Of a stretch of 64,000 nucleotides of DNA, positions 33,901 through 43,100 are shown piece by piece; position 1 is the stretch's first letter; each line of letters begins with the position of its first letter. The DNA comes from Neisseria lactamica NS19. GTDB taxonomy: Bacteria; Pseudomonadota; Gammaproteobacteria; Burkholderiales; Neisseriaceae. Made by a program: the position numbers and the translations under genes. Under the pieces are notes generated by a model. The model was not told the origin of the DNA, did not search any database, and saw nothing but the letters and a program-made list of their open reading frames with translations. The stretch lies in NCBI GenBank assembly GCA_000193795.2, contig AEPI01000121.1, positions 1 to 64,000 of the forward strand. The letters run 5' to 3'.

Positions 33901-34575
33901 ATGCCTGCTGCTTTGATTAAGGATTTTCTGCTGACTCAGGGTTTGAAGCTGCCGCCCGACGAGGTTCGGGCGGCGTATCTGACGGCGCAGACGGTAATGG
34001 ATATGGGGATGGCTTCGATTGACCGTTCGGTTTTGTGGCTTGAGCATGAGGATTGGAGGCTTGCCGATTATTTGGAGCAAAACAGCGGGAATGAGGAAGG
34101 TCTGAAACGGCTTTTCATGGCTTTGGATTCGGTGTTTTCGCGCGCGACAGGCGTGCGGAGTGCGGCAGTTTATGCCCTGATGCCGTCTGAAAACCAGGCT
34201 TTCCAATTGATATGCCTGTCCCGGCAGGGCGAGGTTTTGGAAAACCTGTGGGATTTGGATGAGGCGGCAGGCAAGGTTTCGCTTGCCTGCCGTTCGGCGC
34301 AAAGCGGTTGGATGAATATTGCCTCGGATGTGCGCCGCTGGCTGGAATTGGGCGAGCTTGCCGGCGAACGCAACCGGCACTCGGCGGCGCAACTTTCCAT
34401 TCCCGTTTGCACAGAGAGCGGCGGCGTGCTGGGCGTGGTGCACGTCGAATTTGAAAAAGCCGGTTGTGCGGATGAGGCGGCACAGGCGGAATGGGTCGCT
34501 CTTGCCTTGGCTTTGTCCGAACCTTTGAAGCAGCTTTCGGGCATCACTGCCGCAGAAGGAGATGAAAATGTCTGA
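33901..34575 (+). CDS. GAF-domain-like hypothetical protein
   Basis: This 224-residue protein starts at the ATG at 33901 (a TTG lies 6 bases upstream). It has a helical N-terminus (MPAALIKDFLLTQGLKLPPDEVRAAYLTAQTVMDM) and a GAF-like middle and C-terminal part: FMALDSVFSRATGVRSAAVYAL, then SLACRSAQSGWMNIASDVRRWLELGEL and AAQLSIPVCTESGGVLGVVHVEFE. The GAF fold commonly binds small ligands. No output domain is attached. The stop overlaps the ribA start region, so the gene is probably cotranscribed with ribA, but a role in riboflavin synthesis is not shown. Confidence 0.7.
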   Translation: MPAALIKDFLLTQGLKLPPDEVRAAYLTAQTVMDMGMASIDRSVLWLEHEDWRLADYLEQNSGNEEGLKRLFMALDSVFSRATGVRSAAVYALMPSENQAFQLICLSRQGEVLENLWDLDEAAGKVSLACRSAQSGWMNIASDVRRWLELGELAGERNRHSAAQLSIPVCTESGGVLGVVHVEFEKAGCADEAAQAEWVALALALSEPLKQLSGITAAEGDENV

Positions 34576-35161
34576 ATTATTGAGCTATGTCGCTTCCTGC
34601 CGCCTACCGACCGAATGGGGCGTATTTACGATGCACGGCTTTGAAGAGGCAAACGGGCAGGAACACGTTGCGCTGACCGTCGGTGATTTTTCAGACGGCA
34701 AACCAGTTCTGACGCGCATCCACTCCGAATGCCTGACGGGCGACGCGCTGTTCTCGAGAAAATGCGACTGCGGGCCGCAACTGGAAGCGGCGATGAGGGA
34801 GGTACAGGCAGAAGGGCGCGGCGTTATCGTCTATCTGCGTCAGGAAGGGCGCGGCATCGGGCTGATTAACAAAATCCGCGCCTATCATCTGCAAGACCAA
34901 GGTATGGATACGGTTGAGGCAAACGTGGCACTCGGGCTGCCTGTCGATGCCCGCGATTTCCGTTTGGCGCAATATATTTATGAATATTTGGGCATCCGTT
35001 CGGTCAAACTGCTGACCAACAATCCCGAAAAAATCCAAACCCTGAAAGATGCGGGGATTAACGTGGTCGAACGCATCCCGCTGCACGTCGGGGAAAATCT
35101 GGAAAACGAGCGTTATCTCCAAACCAAGGCGGACAAGCTGGGGCATTTGATGTCGGAATAA
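34568..35161 (+). CDS. ribA: GTP cyclohydrolase II
   Basis: First step of riboflavin synthesis, converting GTP to the diaminopyrimidine product. The 197-residue protein starts MSELLSYVASCRLPTEWG. I preferred the ATG at 34568 over 34562 because AGAAGGAG (34554-34561) has better spacing. Zinc ligands are Cys55, Cys66 and Cys68 in HSECLTGDALFSRKCDCG. Active-site blocks YLRQEGRGIGLINKIRAYHLQDQGMDT and LGLPVDARDFRLAQYI are complete. It overlaps the stop of the GAF gene by 8 bases. A glycosyltransferase gene lies between it and ribB. Confidence 0.96.
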   Translation: MSELLSYVASCRLPTEWGVFTMHGFEEANGQEHVALTVGDFSDGKPVLTRIHSECLTGDALFSRKCDCGPQLEAAMREVQAEGRGVIVYLRQEGRGIGLINKIRAYHLQDQGMDTVEANVALGLPVDARDFRLAQYIYEYLGIRSVKLLTNNPEKIQTLKDAGINVVERIPLHVGENLENERYLQTKADKLGHLMSE

Positions 35162-35381
35162 GGCAAAGATGCAGGGAAAAGTTACAGACACCCTGCGCCG
35201 CCTTTCGGAAAACAGGTTTTCATACTGTAATAACGTAATGAATTTTATAAAGTTACAAGGCGCGGATGGAAACGCATTGCGGGATGGGTTTGAAGCATAC
35301 GCCCGACATACCTGATTGGGCGGATACCGGGCGCGGACTTCTGCATACGCGCAAACATCTTAATACAACGGATTGATATTT

Positions 35382-36395
35382 ATGATTTTCTCCATCATCA
35401 TCCCTATTTACAACGTGGAAAAATACCTCCGCTGCTGCGTGGATTCCGTGCTTGCCGAAAATTTTGCGGATTATGAAATGATTTTGGTCGATGACGGTTC
35501 GCCCGACGGCTGCGGGAAGATTTGCGACGAATATGCAGGAAAATATCCGCATATAAAAGTGATTCATCAAGAAAACGGCGGGCTGTCGGATGCACGCAAC
35601 GCCGGTATCCGGGCGGCAAAAGGCGACTACCTGATCTTTTTGGACAGCGACGACTATTGGGACGACACCAATCGTTCAAAAAATGCGGGGGGGGGGATTC
35701 TTTATGATTTACAACAACTTGCAGACAAAAAGGTTGATTTGATCCTGCACCCCTCGTCCCTCAATTACCGCATCATCCCCAAAGGGGCGGACTTTGCCGA
35801 TAATGATTTTGTCCGCCATTTTGAAACGCTGGTGGAGGGGCGGTATTATATAGCCAACGCGTGGACAAAGATTGTCAGGCGGGAAATCATCATTAAAAAC
35901 AATCTGTTTTTCCCAAAAGGATACATTCACGAGGATTTTCCGCACAGTTTGAAATTGGCGCGTTTTGTCAAGACTTTTGCCTTTTACGATAACCCTTTTT
36001 ATCAATACCGCGTTCTCGGCAGCTCTATCAGCCACAACGTCAAATACAAAAATTTCAGCGATATGCTGACGCATCTCGACCGGGGCGTGGATTTTTTAGT
36101 CGAAAACAGAAATTCCCCCATCTACGGCGGTTTGCAAAAATTTGTCTTCGACAATATCGGCTATCTGAGGTCTATATCGGTAAGGCTTTATTTTTCCAAA
36201 AACATTATCGTCGTCTACCGAAAATATTTTTCATTTAAAGAGAAATGCAGAAAGATATTCGGTGAGAAGGCAATTCATCCGGTTTTTATCGGGAAGGCGG
36301 CATTCATCATAGGATTGCCGATATTGCGCCTGTTCGTACCGCCTATGCTGTACCCGGCAATCAAGGCTGTTTATCAGAAATTTTTTTCGGAATAA
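35382..36395 (+). CDS. Phase-variable family 2 glycosyltransferase
   Basis: This 337-residue protein begins MIFSIIIPIYNVEKYLRCCVDSVL, the GT-A start, at the ATG at 35382. The sugar-nucleotide blocks are MILVDDGSPDGCGKICDEYA, GGLSDARNAGIRAAKGDYLIFLDSDDYWD (DxD in LDSDD) and IHEDFPHSLKLA. The C-terminal region has a hydrophobic stretch (GKAAFIIGLPILRLFVPPMLYPAI). A run of 10 G (35687-35696) lies inside the gene, encoding AGGGI in frame, so it is ON as sequenced. Likely substrates are lipooligosaccharide or protein glycans (inference). The gene sits between ribA and ribB and looks unrelated to them. Confidence 0.85.
   Translation: MIFSIIIPIYNVEKYLRCCVDSVLAENFADYEMILVDDGSPDGCGKICDEYAGKYPHIKVIHQENGGLSDARNAGIRAAKGDYLIFLDSDDYWDDTNRSKNAGGGILYDLQQLADKKVDLILHPSSLNYRIIPKGADFADNDFVRHFETLVEGRYYIANAWTKIVRREIIIKNNLFFPKGYIHEDFPHSLKLARFVKTFAFYDNPFYQYRVLGSSISHNVKYKNFSDMLTHLDRGVDFLVENRNSPIYGGLQKFVFDNIGYLRSISVRLYFSKNIIVVYRKYFSFKEKCRKIFGEKAIHPVFIGKAAFIIGLPILRLFVPPMLYPAIKAVYQKFFSE
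35687..35696 (+). repeat. G10 homopolymer in glycosyltransferase
   Basis: Ten G within codons 103-105 of the enzyme. Loss or gain of one base shifts the frame, the usual neisserial phase-variation switch. In this sequence it is in frame. Confidence 0.85.
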
Positions 36396-36470
36396 GCTTC
36401 CGGCAAACTCCAAATCAGACGTGTTTGGGAAGTTGGGACAAGCAGCCCCCGGCCGGCAAGGATTACGGTA

Positions 36471-36508
36471 ATGCCGTCTGAAGCCTCGAATCCGGCTTCA
36501 GACGGCAT
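36471..36508. terminator. Inverted DUS pair
   Basis: A perfect DUS pair with a 14-base loop, 75 bases after the glycosyltransferase gene and adjoining a Correia element. Confidence 0.7.
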
Positions 36509-36509
36509 T

Positions 36510-36616
36510 TATAGTGGATTAAATTTAAATCAGGACAAGGCGACGAAGCCGTAGACAGTACAAATAGTACGGCAAGGCGAGGCAACGCCGTACTGGTTTA
36601 AATTTAATCCGCTATG
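36510..36616. repeat. Correia element (CREE), about 107 bp
   Basis: TATAGTGGATTAAATTTAAA begins one end and TTTAAATTTAATCCGCTAT ends it. The middle carries ACGGCAAGGCGAGGCAACGCCGTACT, the Correia core. It has the short size of the non-IHF class. Such elements insert near genes and can bring promoters. It lies just upstream of the ribB regulatory region. The last bases CCGCTAT differ slightly from the first arm. Confidence 0.9.
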
Positions 36617-36617
36617 T

Positions 36618-36684
36618 TTACCAAAAGGCAAACAATCCGGCAGATAAAACAGATTTGCCTTTTGGTAAATGTGGGACTAAAATC
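36618..36684 (+). promoter_or_regulatory. ribB promoter with two operator-like dyads
   Basis: TTTACCAAAAGGCAAA (36618-36633) and its reverse complement TTTGCCTTTTGGTAAA (36655-36670) are each a near palindrome of the form TTTnCCwwwwGGnAAA, 37 bp apart centre to centre. TTGCCT (36656-36661) and TAAAAT (36679-36684), 17 bases apart, form a plausible promoter whose -35 box overlaps the second dyad. The pattern fits binding by a helix-turn-helix dimer, and ribB itself encodes such a domain. Confidence 0.6.
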
Positions 36685-36716
36685 CGCTACATTCAGTTTC
36701 TGCAAAGGGAAAAACA

Positions 36717-38054
36717 ATGACCGACACAGCCGACCTGCGCCGCCGCAACCTGCGGCAGTGGATAGAAAAATACTACGGCGGTTTGCAAACCCGTTTTGCC
36801 GAAGCCGTTGCCATCAATCCGGGCGAGCTCTCCGCCCTCTTAAAAAACAAATCTTTCGGCGAGAAAAAAGCCCGTAAAATCGAACAGGCGGCAAAAATGC
36901 CCGCCATGTGGCTCGATACCGAACACACCGACCGCCCGACCGAATACACAGGAAAACACACCATGTCCCATATTTCCCCCATCCCCGAAATCCTAGCAGA
37001 CATCAAGGCCGGCAAAATGGTCATCATCACCGATGCCGAAGACCGCGAAAACGAAGGCGACCTGCTGATGGCGGCGCAATTCGTTACCCCCGAAGCCGTC
37101 AACTTTATGATCAAACACGCACGCGGCCTGGTCTGCCTACCGATGGCGGGCGAAATGGTCGAAAAACTCGGCCTGCCCATGATGACCCAGAAAAACGGCG
37201 CGCAATACGGCACCAACTTTACCGTCTCCATCGAAGCCGCACACGGCATTACCACCGGCATTTCCGCCGCCGACCGCGCCCTGACCATTCAAACCGCCGT
37301 TTCCCCGATCGCCAAACCCGAAGACATCGTCCAACCCGGCCACATCTTCCCGCTTCGCGCGCAAAAAGGCGGCGTACTCGTCCGCGCCGGACACACCGAA
37401 GCCGGTGTCGATTTAGCGCAAATGAACGGATTGATTCCCGCCGCCGTCATCTGCGAAATCATCAACGACGACGGCACGATGGCGCGTATGCCCGAACTGA
37501 TGAAGTTTGCCGAAGAACACAAGCTCAAAATCGGCACGATTGCCGACCTCATCGAATACCGCAGCCGTACTGAAAGCCTGCTCGAAGATATGGGCGACGC
37601 GCCGGTACAAACCCCGTGGGGCGAGTTCCAGCAACACGTTTACGTGGACAAGCTCTCCGGCGAAACCCACCTCGCCCTCGTCAAAGGCACGCCCTCCGCC
37701 GACGCGGAAACCCTCGTCCGCGTACACGAACCCTTCAGCGTGATGGACTTCATCCAAGCCAACCCTCGCCATTCTTGGTCATTGCCCAAAGCACTCGAGC
37801 GCGTCCAACAGGCAGACAGCGGCGTAGTCATCCTTCTGCACCGCACCGAAGACGGAGCCGCCCTGCTCGACCGCACCCTGCCCAAAGGCGCAAACCAAGC
37901 CTACAAATGGGACAGCAAAAGCTACGGCATCGGCGCGCAAATCCTCGCAGGCCTCAACGTCAGAAAACTGCGCGTCCTCGGGCAGCCCTCATCTTTCACG
38001 GGTCTGACCGGCTTCGGTTTGGAAGTCGTCGGTTTTGAAGAAGTTGAAAAATAA
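36717..38054 (+). CDS. ribB: Dihydroxybutanone-phosphate synthase with N-terminal HTH domain
   Basis: Makes 3,4-dihydroxy-2-butanone 4-phosphate for riboflavin. The 445-residue frame starts at the ATG at 36717 with AAAGGGAAAAAC upstream. Residues 1-75 form a Cro/CI-like helix-turn-helix (GGLQTRFAEAVAINPGELSALLKNKSFGEKKARKIEQAAKMP). DHBP synthase begins near Met83 (MSHISPIPEI) with metal-binding ITDAEDRENEGDLLMAAQ and GHTEAGVDLAQMNGLIPAAVICEI. The C-terminal 150 residues resemble GTP cyclohydrolase II but lack its zinc Cys, so they are probably inactive; the separate ribA supplies that step. Met83 (36963) could be an alternative start giving a normal-length RibB. Confidence 0.88.
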   Translation: MTDTADLRRRNLRQWIEKYYGGLQTRFAEAVAINPGELSALLKNKSFGEKKARKIEQAAKMPAMWLDTEHTDRPTEYTGKHTMSHISPIPEILADIKAGKMVIITDAEDRENEGDLLMAAQFVTPEAVNFMIKHARGLVCLPMAGEMVEKLGLPMMTQKNGAQYGTNFTVSIEAAHGITTGISAADRALTIQTAVSPIAKPEDIVQPGHIFPLRAQKGGVLVRAGHTEAGVDLAQMNGLIPAAVICEIINDDGTMARMPELMKFAEEHKLKIGTIADLIEYRSRTESLLEDMGDAPVQTPWGEFQQHVYVDKLSGETHLALVKGTPSADAETLVRVHEPFSVMDFIQANPRHSWSLPKALERVQQADSGVVILLHRTEDGAALLDRTLPKGANQAYKWDSKSYGIGAQILAGLNVRKLRVLGQPSSFTGLTGFGLEVVGFEEVEK

Positions 38055-38087
38055 TCTTGCTTGATTGATTCTCAAAGCAAACCAAAC

Positions 38088-38144
38088 AAAATGCCGTACC
38101 CTGCGGGCAGGCTTCGCACTCTGAAGCCTTTCAGACGGCATTTT
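38088..38144. terminator. DUS-derived stem after ribB
   Basis: AAAATGCCGT and ACGGCATTTT pair around a GC-rich loop in which one DUS arm has been changed. It follows ribB by 33 bases and runs into the HsdM remnant. Confidence 0.55.
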
Positions 38145-38541
38145 GAGTTTGACCGGTTATTGATGAATTGAATTTCAACATCGCCAATCTATCCTTAATC
38201 TCTTTTTCCAATTCGGCAGATTCCGCAAATAGTTTGTCCAAATCCGCCGAAAATCCCGCCATTTTCCGTGCAAATTCCTCAGCGGATATATCCACATAAT
38301 CAATCTTTACCTCGAAATATTGACCTGCCGACAGGCTGTAATTCCTAGCTTCGATTTCATCGTAGCCGATCACCACGCTGAAATCTGCCACAGCCTGTTT
38401 GTGCGTGAAGGTATTGCAGGTTTTTTGTTCTTCTGCGCGGGAGAGTACGGTTTTTTGGTTTTTGCCGTCTTTGATTTTTTCGCCTAAATTTTTTGCATCG
38501 ATTAGCACCGCTTCGTCTTTATTGGCTTTATCGATAAACAA
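38131..38541 (-). pseudogene. Remnant of a type I restriction methylase subunit (HsdM C-terminus)
   Basis: This 136-codon frame has no convincing start; it begins at TTG and the frame continues upstream without HsdM similarity. FIDKANKDEAVLIDAKNLGEKIKDGKN and IEARNYSLSAGQYFEVKIDYVDISAEEFARKMAG resemble the segment after the target-recognition region of HsdM N6-adenine methylases (YSLxxxRY-type). A coiled coil follows. The N-terminal SAM-binding and NPPF domains are missing. The stop codon falls inside a DUS copy, so the 3' end has also been altered. No hsdS or hsdR is nearby. Confidence 0.65.
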
Positions 38542-38619
38542 GATAAGACCTGAAAAGAGCCGATACGCTTTTGCAGCGTACCGGCTTTGCCATACTGTTC
38601 TGCTTCAGACGGCATCGCT

Positions 38620-39930
38620 TCATTTTGCCTTTAATGCCTCTTCATCCAGCGATTTCAACCATCCCAGCTTTTCGCCGATTTTGATTTCCAGCCCGCGCGG
38701 AACGGGTTGGTAGAAGTCCGGTTCGTCCAAGCCGTCGGGCATATAGCTTTCGCCGGCGGCGTAGGCGTTCGGTTCGTCGTGGGCGTAACGGTATTCGCGT
38801 CCGTAACCCAATTCCTTCATCAATTTGGTCGGAGCATTGCGAAGATGGACGGGCACTTCGTCGCTGCTGTTTTCTGCAACAAACCGGCGCATTTGTTTAT
38901 ACGCCTTGTAACCCGCGTTGGATTTCGCGGCGGCAGCAAGGTACAGCACCGCTTGCGCCAGCGCGAGTTCGCCTTCGGGCGAGCCTAGGCGTTCAAATGT
39001 TGCGGCGGCATCGTTGGCGATTTGGAAGGCGCGCGGGTCGGCAAGTCCGATGTCTTCCCAAGCGATACGCACGATGCGGCGGGCGAGGTAGCGCGGGTCG
39101 GTGCCGCCGTCGAGCATACGGCAAAACCAATACAGCGCGGCATTCGGATGCGAACCGCGCACGGATTTGTGCAGTGCGGAGATTTGGTTGTAGAAACTCT
39201 CGCCGCCTTTGTCGAAACGGCGGATTTGTGCCCCGAGACTGTCGGCGAGAAATTCGGCGGTTAAGGTTTTCAGACGGCGCGTGTCGGCGGCGCGCAAAAG
39301 TTGTTCCAACAGATTCAACAATCTGCGTGCATCGCCGTCGGCGGTATTGACGAGCAGCTCCTGCGCGTCCGCTTCAATCGTGAAATTTCGGTATTCGGGC
39401 AACGCCGACACTTTGGCAATCAATTTCTTGAGATCGTCTGAAGACAAGGGTTGCAAAACATACACCTGCGCGCGGCTCAACAGCGCGGGATTGACTTCAA
39501 ACGACGGGTTTTCCGTCGTCGCGCCGATAAAGGTCAGCAAACCGTTTTCCACATAAGGCAAAAACGCATCCTGCTGCGCCTTGTTGAAGCGGTGGACTTC
39601 ATCGACAAACAAAATCGTCGCGCGTCCCTGCTGCAAAGCGATTTCTGCCTTGTCGATTGCCACCCGTATGTCCTTCACGCCGGAAAACACGGCGGAAACC
39701 GGCAGAAACTGGGCATTGAAACTCTGCGCCAAAATCCGCGCCAACGTCGTCTTGCCCACGCCCGGCGGTCCCCACAGCAACATAGAATGCGGCTTGCCGC
39801 CTTCTACCGCCACGCGCAAAGGTTTACCTTCGCCGATGAGGTGTTCCTGCCCCACCACGTCGTCAAGCGTATGCGGGCGCAGGCGTTCGGCAAGTGGCGC
39901 GTCGGGTTCTCGGGCAAACAAATCGGTCAT
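38620..39930 (-). CDS. rarA: Replication-associated recombination ATPase RarA (MgsA)
   Basis: This 436-residue AAA+ protein is related to clamp loaders and RuvB. It begins MTDLFAREPDAPLAERLRPHTLDDVVGQEHLIGEGKPLR. Walker A is LLWGPPGVGKTTLARILA (residues about 52-69), Walker B is TILFVDEVHRFNKAQQDAFL, and sensor 1 is FIGATTENPSFEVNPALLSRA. The C-terminal half, which drives tetramer formation, contains HPNAALYWFCRMLDGGTDPRYLARRIVRIAWEDIGLADPRA and VPVHLRNAPTKLMKELGYG. The length agrees with E. coli RarA (447). It acts at stalled replication forks (family knowledge). The gene runs divergently from the broken autotransporter. Confidence 0.95.
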   Translation of the reverse strand: MTDLFAREPDAPLAERLRPHTLDDVVGQEHLIGEGKPLRVAVEGGKPHSMLLWGPPGVGKTTLARILAQSFNAQFLPVSAVFSGVKDIRVAIDKAEIALQQGRATILFVDEVHRFNKAQQDAFLPYVENGLLTFIGATTENPSFEVNPALLSRAQVYVLQPLSSDDLKKLIAKVSALPEYRNFTIEADAQELLVNTADGDARRLLNLLEQLLRAADTRRLKTLTAEFLADSLGAQIRRFDKGGESFYNQISALHKSVRGSHPNAALYWFCRMLDGGTDPRYLARRIVRIAWEDIGLADPRAFQIANDAAATFERLGSPEGELALAQAVLYLAAAAKSNAGYKAYKQMRRFVAENSSDEVPVHLRNAPTKLMKELGYGREYRYAHDEPNAYAAGESYMPDGLDEPDFYQPVPRGLEIKIGEKLGWLKSLDEEALKAK

Positions 39931-40148
39931 AAGGGCTCCGTCAACAGGTTTTCAAACAATATGATTATACGGCAGGGAAAGGCGGCGTGCCGCATACGGA
40001 TTCCGCACCGGCATTTGCACTAAGCCGATATTAGGCGCATACTGAAAAAGACGAGAGACTTCACACACTATATCCGGCCGGAGTCCGATTCCGCACTGGC
40101 ACAACAATACTCAAATCAGAGTTTCAATTAAACATTAAGGAGACTTTG

Positions 40149-43100
40149 ATGAAACAAAATAGAAAATTCGCTTTATCTACCATTGCTTTGTTGATTCAAT
40201 CGGCATTATGTTTTGAGGCCAACGCTGCTGAATATGAAGTTAAAGATGTAGACTGGGTAAGTTTGAGGGAAGATCCACAAAGACCAGGTTCAATTATGAC
40301 TTGGAAAGGGGATAAAATCACTGTAAAAAACTACATTTTACCTTATTGGGAAAAAGGTAAAACTTTAGAAAATTAGAACTTATTACCACCGGAAACGGGG
40401 CAGATGGAAACTTACTGGTCAATGGTTCTTACGGCATCCGTTCTTTTGCAGACCCGCAATTGGGATATACGCCTGAATTATTGGTAAAAAGCAATAATGA
40501 TATTATTTTTAACAATGATTTTCAATCTGTTGACGTACAACCCCATTCCGGAAATATCCATTTGGATGCCAAAGGAAAAATTCAATTTAATTTGAATGTT
40601 ACCGATAAGGTAACAGATCCAATCACACATCAAGAAAAGTTAGTGAATGATAATGCCTTAGTACGGTATGTCAACAATATCACCCCCCCCCCCCCCCCCC
40701 CGATGAAAAAAATGACAAAGGCAGCATATCCTTTCATTCAAAAACAGGCAATTTGTTCAATATGAACGTTAACGTTCATAAAGACACACATCATTTCGGT
40801 ATTCACAACCTCCGCAATACCGATGTTAATCTGACTGCCGAAGACGGCGATAATGTGGTTGCGATTAAAGGGAAGCTTGCCGACCCTATGCCGGCAGGAA
40901 AAGTTGAGAGTACAAGTTTTTTAAGGGGTATTGAAACGGCTTTTAAATCCAATACCGTATTAACGGGGAATAACAATAAAATATCTATCGCCACTGAGGG
41001 CGACGGCTTGGGATTGGGCGTAAACGGTCTCCAATCCAACTCCCCCTATTCCGGACACACGACGGGCATTTTCATCAATAATCAATCAAGCGATCTTACC
41101 CAACCTTCCCTTGACGGCATCAGCACTGTCAAGCTCAAAGCAAACAAGGGGAATAATGAAGTTAATTTAAATGTAAAACACCACGCCTCCGTAAAAGGCA
41201 TTATCGCGTCGCATTCTGCAAAAGCAACGCTTGAAGCCGAGGGGGATAATATTGTCCGGGTTAAAAATCCGGACACCAATACGGCTTTAATCAATGCCTG
41301 GAAAGAAAAATACCCCAATAATTCGCCAGAACTATACAGGGTGGGGGTTCAATCCACGATTGACAGCGATGTAGTTTTGAGTGCGGCAAACAATATCATT
41401 GAGATAGGGGGTAATCCGATGAACCAAGAAGGGATTACCGCTCACGGAAATGCCACGATTACCCTCAAGGCGAAAGAAAACAATAAAATTACCGTGGAAA
41501 ACGCCGCATACAGCAGCGACGGTATTTCGACTCTGATTAACAGAACGGGGGCAAGGCCCGGAACAAGGGATGACGGAAACAAAATCATACTGGAAGCCGG
41601 CGGCGATAATATTGTTACCATGAAATCCGGCGATGCGGATGCGGATTATGTAAACAACTCTGACATATTAAAGGGAACAGACTCTTATAAATACAAACGA
41701 GGTTCCAACGGCATCTTTGCCTATGACGACAAATCGCTGGTCAAACTGGTTGGCGAGAATAATATCGTTAAGAGTGAAATCAGTGAAAAGTCTAAGGCAT
41801 TAAATGGGGGATTTGACCATAACAGCATTTATTCTTGGAATAAGGCAAAAGTTGAACTGTCTGCGAAGAACGATAATATCGTACAAGGCGGAACAAGCGG
41901 TTTGCGTTCAAGCGACTCCTCAATCGTCCTCGAGGGTAAAAATAATGCAATTTCAAGTCTGAAACATAACGTTTTCGCCTACAACAAGGCAAAGGTGGAT
42001 TTGACTGCCGAAAATAAAAACACATTATCCGGTGCGGAATTTGGCGTGTATGCCTTAAACACAAGTACGGTCGTCAATTTGTCTTCAAAAGATAAAAATG
42101 AGGTAAAAAGCACCAAAATCGGTCTGTATTCTGAAGCGGGCGGTTCAATTAATGTAAATGGGAAGGATAATATCATTGAAGGTGATTCAGTTGCCTTGGT
42201 TGGAATGAATGGAAATTTAAGCATCCGCGCAAGCAGTGCAAACCGGATTAGTTCAAAAAGCTTAGGAATCTATGCTAAAGATAGTGCAAAAATAGCCTTA
42301 ACCGGCGAAAGCAATACGATTCGTGTACGCGATGCCGCCATTCATTCATTAGACAAAAGTGAAGTAAGCATAGACGGGCGGATAACGATTCATTCCGGCG
42401 TAGCAAATGTTGCCAGAAATGGTAACAGTCTGATTAATTTGAAATACAAAGATAACAGCAGTATTAATGGGGCGACTGTATCGGATGGTGGTAACGTTTC
42501 GATTACGCCGTTAAATAATTCAGATGATAATGTTATGAGTTTGACCGGCGATGCCTTGGCGGTAAATAACGGCAAAGTAGAATTAGATTTCACGCCGAAC
42601 AGCCGTTTAGTGGGACGCTTGGATAATTTCAGCGGCTTAACCGATTCCAAACATAAAGATTTATTTAAAAAATATGTTAATGAACTAGACAGTAAAAGTG
42701 CGGGGGTCATTAACCTTAATTTAGCCAAAGACGCATTATGGACGATGACGGGTCAAAGCTGGATGGATAAATTGAGCGGCGAAGGTACGGTTGATTTTGA
42801 CAGCAACAGCAAAACGAGCGGACGCGCCTTACATATCGGCGAATTGGCGGGTGCCAATAAATTCTTGATGCATCTGAATAAAGATGGTATTCACAGCGAT
42901 ATGCTCTATGTGAAAAAAGGAACGTCTACTCCGCAAGAAGTCGTCGTCAAAAATCTGTCCGAAGTGCTTGACAGTATGAATTACGGCGATCGTTTGCGTT
43001 TCGCCACGGTAACAGATTCAAAAAATGAATTTGTAAACGGCAAGAAATATATTGACGATACGCACCTTATGGAGGATGCCCTGACTGTCGAATATTCCGC

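Noticed and set aside
36717..38054. Bifunctional RibBA enzyme
   Set aside because: The C-terminal domain lacks the three zinc Cys of GTP cyclohydrolase II, and a separate intact ribA is present at 34.6 kb.
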